Positions 53,740-61,187 of a stretch of DNA of 64,000 nt are shown piece after piece. Numbering within the stretch: the stretch's first letter is position 1; every line of letters begins with the position of its first letter. Position numbers and translations under genes: made by a program. The DNA is taken from positions 62,001-126,000 of the forward strand of contig NZ_BJOC01000010.1 of NCBI RefSeq assembly GCF_006540005.1, given 5' to 3'. This DNA is from Halomonas halmophila. GTDB taxonomy: Bacteria; Pseudomonadota; Gammaproteobacteria; Pseudomonadales; Halomonadaceae. The notes beneath the pieces are model-generated. The model was not told where the DNA came from. It saw only the letters and a program-made list of their open reading frames with translations, and ran no database searches.

Positions 53740-55043
53740 GCGGCCTCCTGGTCGAAAGCGTCGGTGTCGGAAGTGGCGGGGGCGTCGTCGAGCAGCGTCT
53801 GGGTATCGGCCGGGCCGAGCAGCAGGGCGCGACGTGCCTCGCCGAAGTCGGTGGCATCCTGAGAGCGGGCGAACAGCCAGGGGCCCATGGCGGTATCGCC
53901 GTAGAGCACGGCAGCGTCGAGACGCCCGCCCAGCATCAGCAGGCGCCGATACTCGCCCTGTTCGGGGTCGTGGTAGGTGAGGACGTCGTGCTCCGGGCCA
54001 GCCTCGATGGGCCCGAAGGCGTACAGCGAGACGCCGCTGATCTTGAGCTTGGTGGCGCTTGGCCGGTCGCGGAAGCCCGTGGTCGGCTCGCCGGCCAGCC
54101 GGGCGGCAAGCACCTCGACCTGCTGCCAGATGGGTTCGACCAGCCCGTAGGTGCTCGAGCCGAACTGGCAGCATTCGCCCAGGGCGTGAATCGCCGGGTC
54201 GGAGGTGGTCAGGTATTCGTCGACGCGGATGGCGCGATCACAGGCCAGCCCGGCGCTACGGCCCGGCTCGACATTGGGCGCGATGCCGATCGCGAGCACT
54301 ACATGCTCGGCGGGCAAGCGAGTGCCGTCGCTCAGCTGCACGGCCTGGATCCGGCCCTGGCCGTTGTCTTCCAGTTCGCTCAGCTGGGCGTCGGTGATGA
54401 CCGCCAGGCCGCGTGCCTCGAGTTCGTCTTGCAGCAGGCCGGCCGCGGTGGCGTCGAGCTGGCGATTCATCAGGCGCGAGCTGCGCTGGATCACACGCAC
54501 TTGCATGCCGCGCTTGCGCAGGCCCTCGGCGGCTTCCAGGCCCAGCAGGCCACCGCCGATCACCACGGCGCGGCCTCCCTGTGCGGCGGCTCGGGCCAGG
54601 CTCTCGGCATCGGCCATGTCGCGGAAACCATGCACGCCGTCGAGTTGTACCCCGGGCACCGACGGCAACGCGGAACTCGATCCCGTGGCCAGTACCAGGC
54701 GCTCGTAATCGAGGGTCGCGCCGCGGCTGGTGGTGATGCGGCGCGCGTCCCGGTCGATGGCGGTGACGCGCTCGCCGAGTCGGGTCACGAGGCTCGTGCC
54801 GGTCGTGCTGCGTGATGGATGGGCGGGCAACGCCAGGGCCTCGTCGTTCATTTCGCCGGCCAGCCAGGGCGACAGCAGGATGCGGTTGTAGGCGGCGCCC
54901 GGTTCTTCGCCGATCAGGGTGATGCGGCGCGGGGCGCCTGGCTTGTCGCTCAGCGTCATGGCCAGGCGGTGGGCCGCCATGCCGTTGCCGATGATCACCA
55001 GGTGATCGATGGCAGCGCTGTCCGATGTGGCATCGGGTCGCAT
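53736..55043 (-). CDS. FAD-dependent reductase of nitrate assimilation (NasB/NasC-type electron-transfer subunit)
   Basis: A 435-aa flavoprotein. FAD-binding IIGNGMAAHRLAMTL and the NAD-binding VVIGGGLLGLEAAEGL are typical of the nitrite-reductase-type oxidoreductase family. C-terminal region after ~330 carries the small interface domain. Unlike Klebsiella NasC it has no BFD [2Fe-2S] domain; the NasA in this locus has one instead. It probably passes electrons from NAD(P)H to nitrate reductase, and it is coupled to nirB by a 4-bp overlap. A structured leader lies upstream (55068-55207). Confidence 0.87.
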   Translation of the reverse strand: MRPDATSDSAAIDHLVIIGNGMAAHRLAMTLSDKPGAPRRITLIGEEPGAAYNRILLSPWLAGEMNDEALALPAHPSRSTTGTSLVTRLGERVTAIDRDARRITTSRGATLDYERLVLATGSSSALPSVPGVQLDGVHGFRDMADAESLARAAAQGGRAVVIGGGLLGLEAAEGLRKRGMQVRVIQRSSRLMNRQLDATAAGLLQDELEARGLAVITDAQLSELEDNGQGRIQAVQLSDGTRLPAEHVVLAIGIAPNVEPGRSAGLACDRAIRVDEYLTTSDPAIHALGECCQFGSSTYGLVEPIWQQVEVLAARLAGEPTTGFRDRPSATKLKISGVSLYAFGPIEAGPEHDVLTYHDPEQGEYRRLLMLGGRLDAAVLYGDTAMGPWLFARSQDATDFGEARRALLLGPADTQTLLDDAPATSDTDAFDQEAA

Positions 55044-55067
55044 ATCACAACCTCCGTGAAACGCATG

Positions 55068-55115
55068 AAAAAGGCGCCCCGCCTTTCCCGTCGCCGGGAA
55101 ACGCTGAGACGCCTT
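55068..55115 (-). terminator. Leader terminator ahead of the FAD reductase-nirBD operon
   Basis: On the minus strand AAGGCGTCTC pairs with GGGGCGCCTT (three G-T pairs) around an inner TTTCCCG/CGGGAAA hairpin, followed by a T-run ending 24 bp before the start codon. Position upstream of the gene, not after one, marks it as a regulated attenuator. Confidence 0.8.
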
Positions 55116-55141
55116 TGTCTGGAGCGCAGATGTGGAAGCGC

Positions 55142-55207
55142 CGGCGATCGCCGTTGATCACCGTGTGCTGGCAAGCGTCGAGCAGGGCTCGGCATATCTC
55201 GCCAGCA
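55142..55207 (-). promoter_or_regulatory. Tandem leader hairpins, probable ANTAR (NasT) recognition element
   Basis: Two adjacent stem-loops on the minus-strand RNA. The first is closed by TGCTGGC/GCCAGCA (55166-55207). After 2 nt comes the second (55142-55163): CGGTGATC pairs with GATCGCCG (one G-T) around the hexaloop AACGGC, which has A at position 1 and G at position 4, as known for ANTAR targets. The attenuator follows 26 nt later. The first hairpin does not show an obvious A-N-N-G hexaloop. Confidence 0.7.
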
Positions 55208-55226
55208 GGATGCTTTCTGTTTACCT

Positions 55227-55242
55227 TTCAGATTTCGTGCCA
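55227..55242 (-). promoter_or_regulatory. Weak sigma-54-like promoter
   Basis: TGGCACGAAATCTGAA on the minus strand has a perfect -24 element (TGGCACG), but the -12 GC is GA. It is placed correctly to transcribe the leader hairpins. Confidence 0.4.
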
Positions 55243-55325
55243 GTGCCCAAAGACATCCTTGAAATCAGTGGAGTACCTTGTAGAGCGCGGGCATCATCAG
55301 CGGCCTGTCGCGATCGCCTTGCACA

Positions 55326-56339
55326 TCACTGGTGCGTGGCGGCATCGAAATGCGCCGGGCTGTAGCAGGTCGAGAGGGTGTGCATGTCCAGCGCACGGCC
55401 CGACTCGTGCATGTGCTGGTCGAGATGCTCGGCGACATGCGACATGATCTCGGCACTCGGGCGCGGGTCGCCGATCAGGTTCTGCCAGGCCGGGGCGGTG
55501 GGCGGTGCCAGGGCGGCAAGATGAGCGACGCTGCGATCCAGATAGGGCGGCAGTGCCAGCCAGTCGAGGGCGCGCCGGGCGTTGTCCGGCGAGGCGGCGA
55601 GCCACTGGCCGGCCTTGTGCAGCGCGCGAATCAGGGCGGCCAGGGTGGCAGGGTAGCGCAGCGCCCAGGCGGCCGTGACGCCCAGCACCTTTTCCGGGTG
55701 TCCCGGCCAGCACTGGGCTCCACTGGCGACGATGCTCCCGAGATCGCGATGCTGGGCCAGGCTGCCCCAGGGTTCGCCGACGCAGAAGCCGTCGATGGCG
55801 CCGTTTGCCATCGCTTCGACCATGCGTTGCGGCGGCATGACGCTGAGCTGGATTCGGCGCTGGATGTCGATATCGCCACTGGCCAGCCACTCGCGCAGTT
55901 GATAGTGCTGGCAGGAGTAGGGGTAGACCATCGCCAGCCGGGGTGGCTCGCCATGGTGATCCGCCAGGCGCGCGGCGAAGGCTTGGGCATTACAGCGTGG
56001 GTCCCGGTCTTCCGCGATGGCGTGCATGCCTTGCGACCAGCGTCGCGACAGCACGATGGTATTGCCGCCGCGCCCCAGGATGAGCGGGGCCAGGGTTTCG
56101 CAGGGGGCGCGCGACAGGCCCAGGCTCATGGCCAGCGGCATGGGCGACAGCAGGTGGGCACTGTCGAGCAGGCCACTGGCGAGCTTGTCGCGCAGGGTCG
56201 ACCAGGCGTTTTCGCGAGAGAGGGTTACCTCGATGCCTTCTGCGGTGAAAAAGCCGGCTTCGCGGGCGATGATCGGCAGGGCCGCGTCGATCAGGGGGAT
56301 GAATCCCAGCGTCATTCGTTCGAGTTCAGGCGCGCTCAT
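55326..56339 (-). CDS. nasS: Nitrate/nitrite sensor NasS
   Basis: A 337-aa protein of the NrtA/CmpA solute-binding family but without a signal peptide, as expected for the cytoplasmic sensor NasS. LGFIPLIDAALPIIAREAGFFTAEGIEVTLSRENAWSTLRDKLASG and AIDGFCVGEPWGSLA are diagnostic. In related bacteria NasS sequesters NasT until nitrate or nitrite binds. Its start overlaps the nasT stop by 4 bp. The open frame runs further upstream in the nasT region but has no support there. Confidence 0.93.
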   Translation of the reverse strand: MSAPELERMTLGFIPLIDAALPIIAREAGFFTAEGIEVTLSRENAWSTLRDKLASGLLDSAHLLSPMPLAMSLGLSRAPCETLAPLILGRGGNTIVLSRRWSQGMHAIAEDRDPRCNAQAFAARLADHHGEPPRLAMVYPYSCQHYQLREWLASGDIDIQRRIQLSVMPPQRMVEAMANGAIDGFCVGEPWGSLAQHRDLGSIVASGAQCWPGHPEKVLGVTAAWALRYPATLAALIRALHKAGQWLAASPDNARRALDWLALPPYLDRSVAHLAALAPPTAPAWQNLIGDPRPSAEIMSHVAEHLDQHMHESGRALDMHTLSTCYSPAHFDAATHQ

Positions 56340-56929
56340 CGTCCCTTCTCCAGTTGTTCGAGGATGTCGATCACGTTGTTGGCCACATCGCCGATGCGCT
56401 GACCACGATCCATGGCCAGCTTGCGCAGCATGCGATAGGCCTGAGGCTCGTCGCAGTCCTGGTGCTTCATCAACAGGCCCTTGGCGCGCTCGATGCGCTT
56501 GCGCTCGGCCAGCTGGGTACGCGCCTGGTCCAGCTCGCGGCGCATCGACTGGAAGGACTCGAAGCGCGCGATGGCGACTTCCATGACCGCCTTGACCCGG
56601 CCCGGCACCAGGCCGTCGACCACATAGGCACTGACGCCCGACTTGAGCGCGGCCTGCATGGTGTCGGGGTCGTGCTGGTCGGCGAAGAACACCACTGGGC
56701 GAGGGTTCTCGCGGTTGAGCAGCGACATGCTGTCGAGGGTGTCGCGGTCGGGGGATTCCATGTCGATGATCACCACATCCGGCTGGTGCCGGGCGACCAT
56801 CTCGTTGAGGCTGGTCGGAGCCTGCAGGCGACAGATGACCTCGTGGCCCTCGTTGGCCAGGGCCTCTTCGACCATGGCGGCACGGACGAGCTCGTCGTCG
56901 ACCAGCAGGACTTTCAAGGCTTGCGGCAT
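56336..56929 (-). CDS. nasT: NasT-type antiterminator (receiver-ANTAR)
   Basis: A 197-aa response-regulator-like protein. Receiver domain with Asp56 (DVVIIDMESPDRDT), then an ANTAR RNA-binding domain (RRELDQARTQLAERKRIERAKGLLMKHQDCDEPQAYRMLRKLAMDRGQRI). It binds paired hairpins in the leader RNA and prevents termination. Two leader candidates lie in this window. A sigma-54-like promoter sits 41 bp upstream (56970-56985). Start at Met 56929 is the family start. Confidence 0.94.
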   Translation of the reverse strand: MPQALKVLLVDDELVRAAMVEEALANEGHEVICRLQAPTSLNEMVARHQPDVVIIDMESPDRDTLDSMSLLNRENPRPVVFFADQHDPDTMQAALKSGVSAYVVDGLVPGRVKAVMEVAIARFESFQSMRRELDQARTQLAERKRIERAKGLLMKHQDCDEPQAYRMLRKLAMDRGQRIGDVANNVIDILEQLEKGR

Positions 56930-56969
56930 AGGGATGGCTCTTTGCAGGAGGTCGGTGGCGGAGAGAACG

Positions 56970-56985
56970 TGCAATAAGTGTTCCA
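56970..56985 (-). promoter_or_regulatory. Sigma-54 promoter candidate for nasTS
   Basis: Minus-strand TGGAACACTTATTGCA has GG and GC at the -24/-12 spacing (consensus TGGCACG-N4-TTGCA). One mismatch at the fourth base and one at the seventh. Predicted start about 30 bp before the nasT ATG. Confidence 0.65.
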
Positions 56986-57245
56986 GGTGTCGTCCTGCTT
57001 GCTTCCACGAGGGCGGTCGCGTGGGGGCATTGGCCATCCGGGGCACGGCTGTCCTGATGCTGGCGTCATCCGCCAGGCTGCCGGGGAGAGAGCGGTAAGC
57101 CATGACGCCCGGTCCCGCCGGGCCAGTTTGCTGCACCCTGGTGGTGCGTTGCCGGCGTCGCCATGCGTTCGTCCTGTGCAGCATCCGCGGGTCCAGCGTC
57201 AGCGCGGCCGACCAGCCGAGGCGCCATGGCGGCCTCTGGCGTTTC

Positions 57246-57261
57246 TGGCATGGCGCTTGCT
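57246..57261 (+). promoter_or_regulatory. Sigma-54 promoter for nasA
   Basis: TGGCATGGCGCTTGCT matches the sigma-54 consensus almost exactly (TGGCAYG-N4-TTGCT). Predicted transcription start near 57272, giving a ~127-nt leader. Confidence 0.82.
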
Positions 57262-57278
57262 AGGTCAATGGGTGAGTC

Positions 57279-57376
57279 GAATGGGTCGATGCCGATCCAT
57301 TCACGGCAATGACGCCCGCCGCTTCTCCGCAGTTCCGACTGCCGTGAGGCGGTGGGCGTCGTCGTTTCGGCAGTCG
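57279..57376 (+). promoter_or_regulatory. Structured leader of nasA with mutually exclusive stems
   Basis: GAATGGGTCG pairs with CGATCCATTC (57279-57302). Then CACGGCA/TGCCGTG (57302-57346), GACGCCC/GGGCGTC (57311-57360) and CGACTGCCG/CGGCAGTCG (57336-57376) compete for the same bases. This looks like an attenuation leader; NasT could bind it, though the hexaloop signature is not canonical. Confidence 0.55.
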
Positions 57377-57398
57377 TCATCGACGGGAGGAAAGACGC

Positions 57399-60140
57399 AT
57401 GGCCAGAGCCGCATCGCCAGATACCCGCACCACCTGCCCCTACTGCGGGGTGGGCTGCGGCGTGCGCGCCGAGATGCAGGAGGGGCGAATCATCGCCGTC
57501 GAGGGTGACGCCGAGCATCCGGCCAATTTCGGCCGCCTCTGCGTCAAGGGCTCGGCGCTGCACGAGACCCTGGGCGAGCACGGACGACTGACACGACCGC
57601 GGCTGGATGGCGTGGACGTCGACTGGGATACCGCCCTGGAGGCAGTGGCGACACGGCTGGCGACGACCCGCGATGCACATGGCCCCGAGGCCGTGGCCGG
57701 TTATCTGTCCGGGCAGTTGCTCACCGAGGACTATTACGTCGCCAACAAGCTGTTCAAGGGGTTTCTCGGCACGCCGCACCTGGACACCAATTCGCGACTC
57801 TGCATGGCGTCGGCCGTGGCCGCTTACAAGCGCTCGCTGGGCGCGGATGCCGTGCCCTGCAACTACGAGGATCTGGAAGACGCCGAGCTGGTGGTGCTGG
57901 TGGGCTCCAATCTGGCCTGGAATCACCCGGTGCTCTTCCAGCGGCTGCGTGCCGCCAAGACGCGCAATCCGCTGTTGCGCGTGGTGGTCATCGATCCGCG
58001 CATCACCGATACCTGTGAACTGGCCGATCTCTATCTGGGCGTGCGCCCCGGCAGCGATGCGCGCCTGTTCACCGGCCTGCTGGCCTGGATGGCCGAGCGC
58101 GGCAAGCTGGACAGGGTCTATCTCGAGCGTCATACCCGGGGGCTCGACGCGACACTGGACGAGGCGCGGCGGGATGACGTGTCCCTCGAGGCCATCGCCG
58201 CCGACTGTGATGTCGATCCCGAACGCCTGGAAACCTTCTTCTACTGGTTTGCCAGCCAACTGCATGTGGTGACGCTGTACTCCCAGGGCATCAACCAGTC
58301 GAGCAGCGGTACCGACAAGTGCCAGGCGATCATCAATTGTCATCTGGCCGGCGGCAAGATCGGCCTGCCTGGTGCCGGGCCCTTTTCCATCACCGGTCAG
58401 CCCAATGCCATGGGCGGCCGTGAGGTAGGCGGGCTGGCCAATCAACTGGCCGCCCACATGGACTATGACAGCCCCGGGGCCGTGGAGCGGGTAACACGCT
58501 TCTGGAGCACCGCGTCGCTCGTTCCCCGTCTCCCGGAAGCACCGGGCCACAAGGCCGTGGAGCTGTTCGCGGCCATCGAGCGCGGTGAGGTCCGCGCCGT
58601 GTGGATCATGGCCACCAATCCCGTCGTCAGCCTGCCGGACGCGCGGCGGGTGCGCGCGGCTCTGGCCCAGTGCCCGCTGGTGATCGTCTCGGAGTGCATG
58701 GCCGATACCGATCTGCTGGAGGTGGCCGATATCGTGCTGCCGGCTTCCGGCTGGTCGGAGAAGGACGGCACCGTGACCAACTCCGAGCGCTGCATCTCGC
58801 GTCAGCGTGGCCTGATGGCGCCGCCGGGCGAGGCGCGTCATGACTGGTGGATCATCAGCACGGTGGCGCAGCGCCTGGGCTTCGGCGAGGCCTTCGGCTA
58901 TACGCATCCGGCCGAGATCTTTGCCGAGCATGCGCGCCTTTCCGGCTTCGAGAATGCCGGAGAGGGGCGGCGTTGCTTCGATATCTCGGCGCTGGCCGAT
59001 CTCGAGCGTGACGCTTATGACGCCCTGGCGCCCATCCAGTGGCCGGTGACGGCCCGGGCTCCGCAGGGCACGCCGCGACTGTTCGAGGATGGCCACTTCG
59101 CCACGCCGGACGGTCACGCGCGTCTCCTGCCGGTCGCGCCGCGAGGCCCGCTGCAGGCGCTCGATGAACGCCGCCATTGCCGCCTCAATACCGGCCGGGT
59201 GCGCGACCAGTGGCACACCATGTCGCGCACCGCCCGTGCATCTCGCCTGATGAACCACCGCGCCGAGCCGTTCATCGAGGTGCATCCCGAGGATGCCCGG
59301 GCGCTGGGGCTGGAAGATCAGGCGCTGGCGCAACTCGAGGGGGAGGGCGGCGAATATCGGGGGCGTGTGCGTCTTTCGCCGGCGCAGCGCAGGGGCGAGG
59401 TGTTCGTGCCGATTCACTGGAGTGATCGCTTCAGCGCCTCGGCGGTGGCCGGCGACCTGTTGGCCGCGCACGTTGACCCGCTGTCCGGCCAACCCGAGTC
59501 CAAGCATGGCGCCGTGTCACTGGCGGCCCTGCCGTCTGCCTGGCAGGCCACCCTGGTGGTCGCCGATGACCTGCAAAAGGTCGTTGACGTGTGCCGAGAG
59601 ACCGCCTATTGGGCGCGGGTTCCCATGCGCCATGCCGAGCGCTGGCAACTGGCGGGGGAGCCGACCAGCGCCGGGCGTGATTGGTGGGCTTGGCTGGACG
59701 AAATCCTGCCGGTGGCGACCTCGCTGTGGTGCGACGACCCGGCCGACGGGCGACTGCGTGCCGCGGGCATCGAAGTCGGTCGGCTGCGCTGGTGGCTGAT
59801 GGTCGGTCCACCCACCGAATTGCCCGGCCTGGCCTGGCTCGATGCACGCTTCACCGAAGCGGCCGAGGGCTCCGCCCTGCAAGCGGATCAGCGACGCCGC
59901 ATTCTGGCGGCCTGCGAGGACGGCGCCGCCGACGATGGCCCTCTGGTATGCAGCTGTCATCAGGTCGGACGGGGCGCCATCGCGTCGGCGATCCACGCAG
60001 GCGACGCCAGTGTCGAGGCATTGGGCGCCCGGTTGGCCTGCGGCACCCAATGCGGCAGCTGCATTCCCGAGCTGAAGTCACTCATCGAAGAGGAGCGGGC
60101 CCATGCGTTTCATCCCACCCCTGATGTCGAACCGGTTTGA
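57399..60140 (+). CDS. nasA: Assimilatory nitrate reductase catalytic subunit NasA
   Basis: A 913-aa cytoplasmic molybdopterin enzyme that reduces nitrate to nitrite. N-terminal [4Fe-4S] motif CPYCGVGCGV with the fourth Cys in GRLCVKG. The Mo-bisMGD domain has the active-site Cys in TNSRLCMASAVAAYK. The molydopterin-binding C-terminal domain is LNTGRVRDQWHTMSRT. A further BFD-like [2Fe-2S] domain closes the protein (CSCHQVGRGAI...CGTQCGSC, about 850-888), as in Klebsiella-type NasA. Transcribed divergently from nasTS with a sigma-54 promoter; GGAGG precedes the start. cobA overlaps its 3' end. Confidence 0.95.
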   Translation: MARAASPDTRTTCPYCGVGCGVRAEMQEGRIIAVEGDAEHPANFGRLCVKGSALHETLGEHGRLTRPRLDGVDVDWDTALEAVATRLATTRDAHGPEAVAGYLSGQLLTEDYYVANKLFKGFLGTPHLDTNSRLCMASAVAAYKRSLGADAVPCNYEDLEDAELVVLVGSNLAWNHPVLFQRLRAAKTRNPLLRVVVIDPRITDTCELADLYLGVRPGSDARLFTGLLAWMAERGKLDRVYLERHTRGLDATLDEARRDDVSLEAIAADCDVDPERLETFFYWFASQLHVVTLYSQGINQSSSGTDKCQAIINCHLAGGKIGLPGAGPFSITGQPNAMGGREVGGLANQLAAHMDYDSPGAVERVTRFWSTASLVPRLPEAPGHKAVELFAAIERGEVRAVWIMATNPVVSLPDARRVRAALAQCPLVIVSECMADTDLLEVADIVLPASGWSEKDGTVTNSERCISRQRGLMAPPGEARHDWWIISTVAQRLGFGEAFGYTHPAEIFAEHARLSGFENAGEGRRCFDISALADLERDAYDALAPIQWPVTARAPQGTPRLFEDGHFATPDGHARLLPVAPRGPLQALDERRHCRLNTGRVRDQWHTMSRTARASRLMNHRAEPFIEVHPEDARALGLEDQALAQLEGEGGEYRGRVRLSPAQRRGEVFVPIHWSDRFSASAVAGDLLAAHVDPLSGQPESKHGAVSLAALPSAWQATLVVADDLQKVVDVCRETAYWARVPMRHAERWQLAGEPTSAGRDWWAWLDEILPVATSLWCDDPADGRLRAAGIEVGRLRWWLMVGPPTELPGLAWLDARFTEAAEGSALQADQRRRILAACEDGAADDGPLVCSCHQVGRGAIASAIHAGDASVEALGARLACGTQCGSCIPELKSLIEEERAHAFHPTPDVEPV

Positions 60141-61026
60141 TATCGCGTGGCGCCCCCTGTCGGCCCACTGGTTGGCAGGGCTGGCGCGTCTGGCCGTTGC
60201 CTGGTGGCCAGGACGGGCGGCGCGTCGACCCGAGGCGCCGGCTCGTCGGCGTCTCGGCCAGCGGGCCGGGTGCGTCGCGCTGGTCGGGGCCGGTAGTGGC
60301 GATGTCGAGCTGTTGACCCTCAAGGCCGCCCGGTGGCTGCACGCGGCCGATGCCGTGGTCTATGACCGTCTGGTGGGCGACGATATCCTGGCGCTGATCC
60401 CGGCGGGCCGCGAACGCTACTATGTGGGCAAGGCGCGGGGGCAGCACAGCGTGGCCCAGGCCGAGATCGGCGCGCTGCTGGTGCGACTCGCCGGTGAGGG
60501 CAAGCGCGTCGTTCGCTTGAAGGGTGGCGACCCCGGTGTGTTCGGGCGCATGGGCGAGGAGTTGGCCACCCTGGATGCGGCCGGTATTCACAGCGAGATC
60601 GTGCCCGGCATCACGGCCGCCTCGGCGGCCTGCGCGAGCATGGGCATTCCGCTCACCGATCGTGGCCACGCCCAGCAGCTTCGGCTGATTACCGCTCAGC
60701 AGTGTCGTGAGGATGGCGAGCCTAACTGGTCCGCGCTGGCGCGCCGCGACGAGACCCTGGTGTTCTACATGGGGCTGGCGCATGTTGAGTCGATCTGCAG
60801 TGGCTTGCGCGGGGCCGGGTTACCCGATGACTGGCCGGTCATGCTGGTGGCCAATGCCAGCCTTCCGGCGCAGCAGGCGCTGGTCGGCAGCCTGGCCGAT
60901 ATGCCGGATCGCCTGGCCGCTCAGCCGCTGCCGTCGCCGTGTCTGATCATCGTCGGCAGCGTGGTGCAGTGCCGTCGGGCGACGGCGGAGGTCATGGGAA
61001 AGCTGCCAACGTGCGCGGCGCCGTGA
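60103..61026 (+). CDS. cobA: Uroporphyrinogen-III C-methyltransferase (siroheme synthesis)
   Basis: A 307-aa SUMT that makes precorrin-2, the precursor of siroheme for NirB. Motifs: VALVGAGSGDVELLTLKAARWL, VVYDRLV, VRLKGGDPGVFGRMGEE, VPGITAASAACASMGIPLTDRG, and ETLVFYMGL. A ~50-residue N-terminal extension precedes the enzyme domain. Its start at 60103 lies 38 bp inside the nasA end, with GAGGAG upstream, so it is coupled to nasA. It lacks the CysG dehydrogenase/ferrochelatase module; that must be elsewhere. Confidence 0.93.
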   Translation: MRFIPPLMSNRFDIAWRPLSAHWLAGLARLAVAWWPGRAARRPEAPARRRLGQRAGCVALVGAGSGDVELLTLKAARWLHAADAVVYDRLVGDDILALIPAGRERYYVGKARGQHSVAQAEIGALLVRLAGEGKRVVRLKGGDPGVFGRMGEELATLDAAGIHSEIVPGITAASAACASMGIPLTDRGHAQQLRLITAQQCREDGEPNWSALARRDETLVFYMGLAHVESICSGLRGAGLPDDWPVMLVANASLPAQQALVGSLADMPDRLAAQPLPSPCLIIVGSVVQCRRATAEVMGKLPTCAAP

Positions 61027-61060
61027 CGTTGCCCTCGGGCGATGGTATTCGCATTCCGCG

Positions 61061-61078
61061 ATGTCATGGAGTTGTCAC
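61061..61078 (+). promoter_or_regulatory. PHO-box-like site upstream of phoX
   Basis: ATGTCATGGAGTTGTCAC shows two TGTCA-containing heptamers 11 bp apart, as in PhoB boxes. It lies 110 bp before the phoX start. Confidence 0.65.
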
Positions 61079-61187
61079 CAAAGGGCATCAGGCTTGGTGT
61101 ATCGAGTCTGATTGACCGTTGCTGAGTACGTAGAACTGTCAGCCGAGTGATAGACCACGTGACCCCTGGAATGATGAGGAGATCTGT

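Noticed and set aside
53740..54174. Extension of nirB upstream to give a 979-residue protein
   Set aside because: The added stretch is the shadow of the FAD-reductase gene; a ribosome-binding site and ATGA overlap mark the real start at 53739.
57066..59507. Very long minus-strand open frame opposite nasA (813 codons)
   Set aside because: It is antisense to a well-conserved gene, with low-complexity composition caused by GC-rich codon bias.
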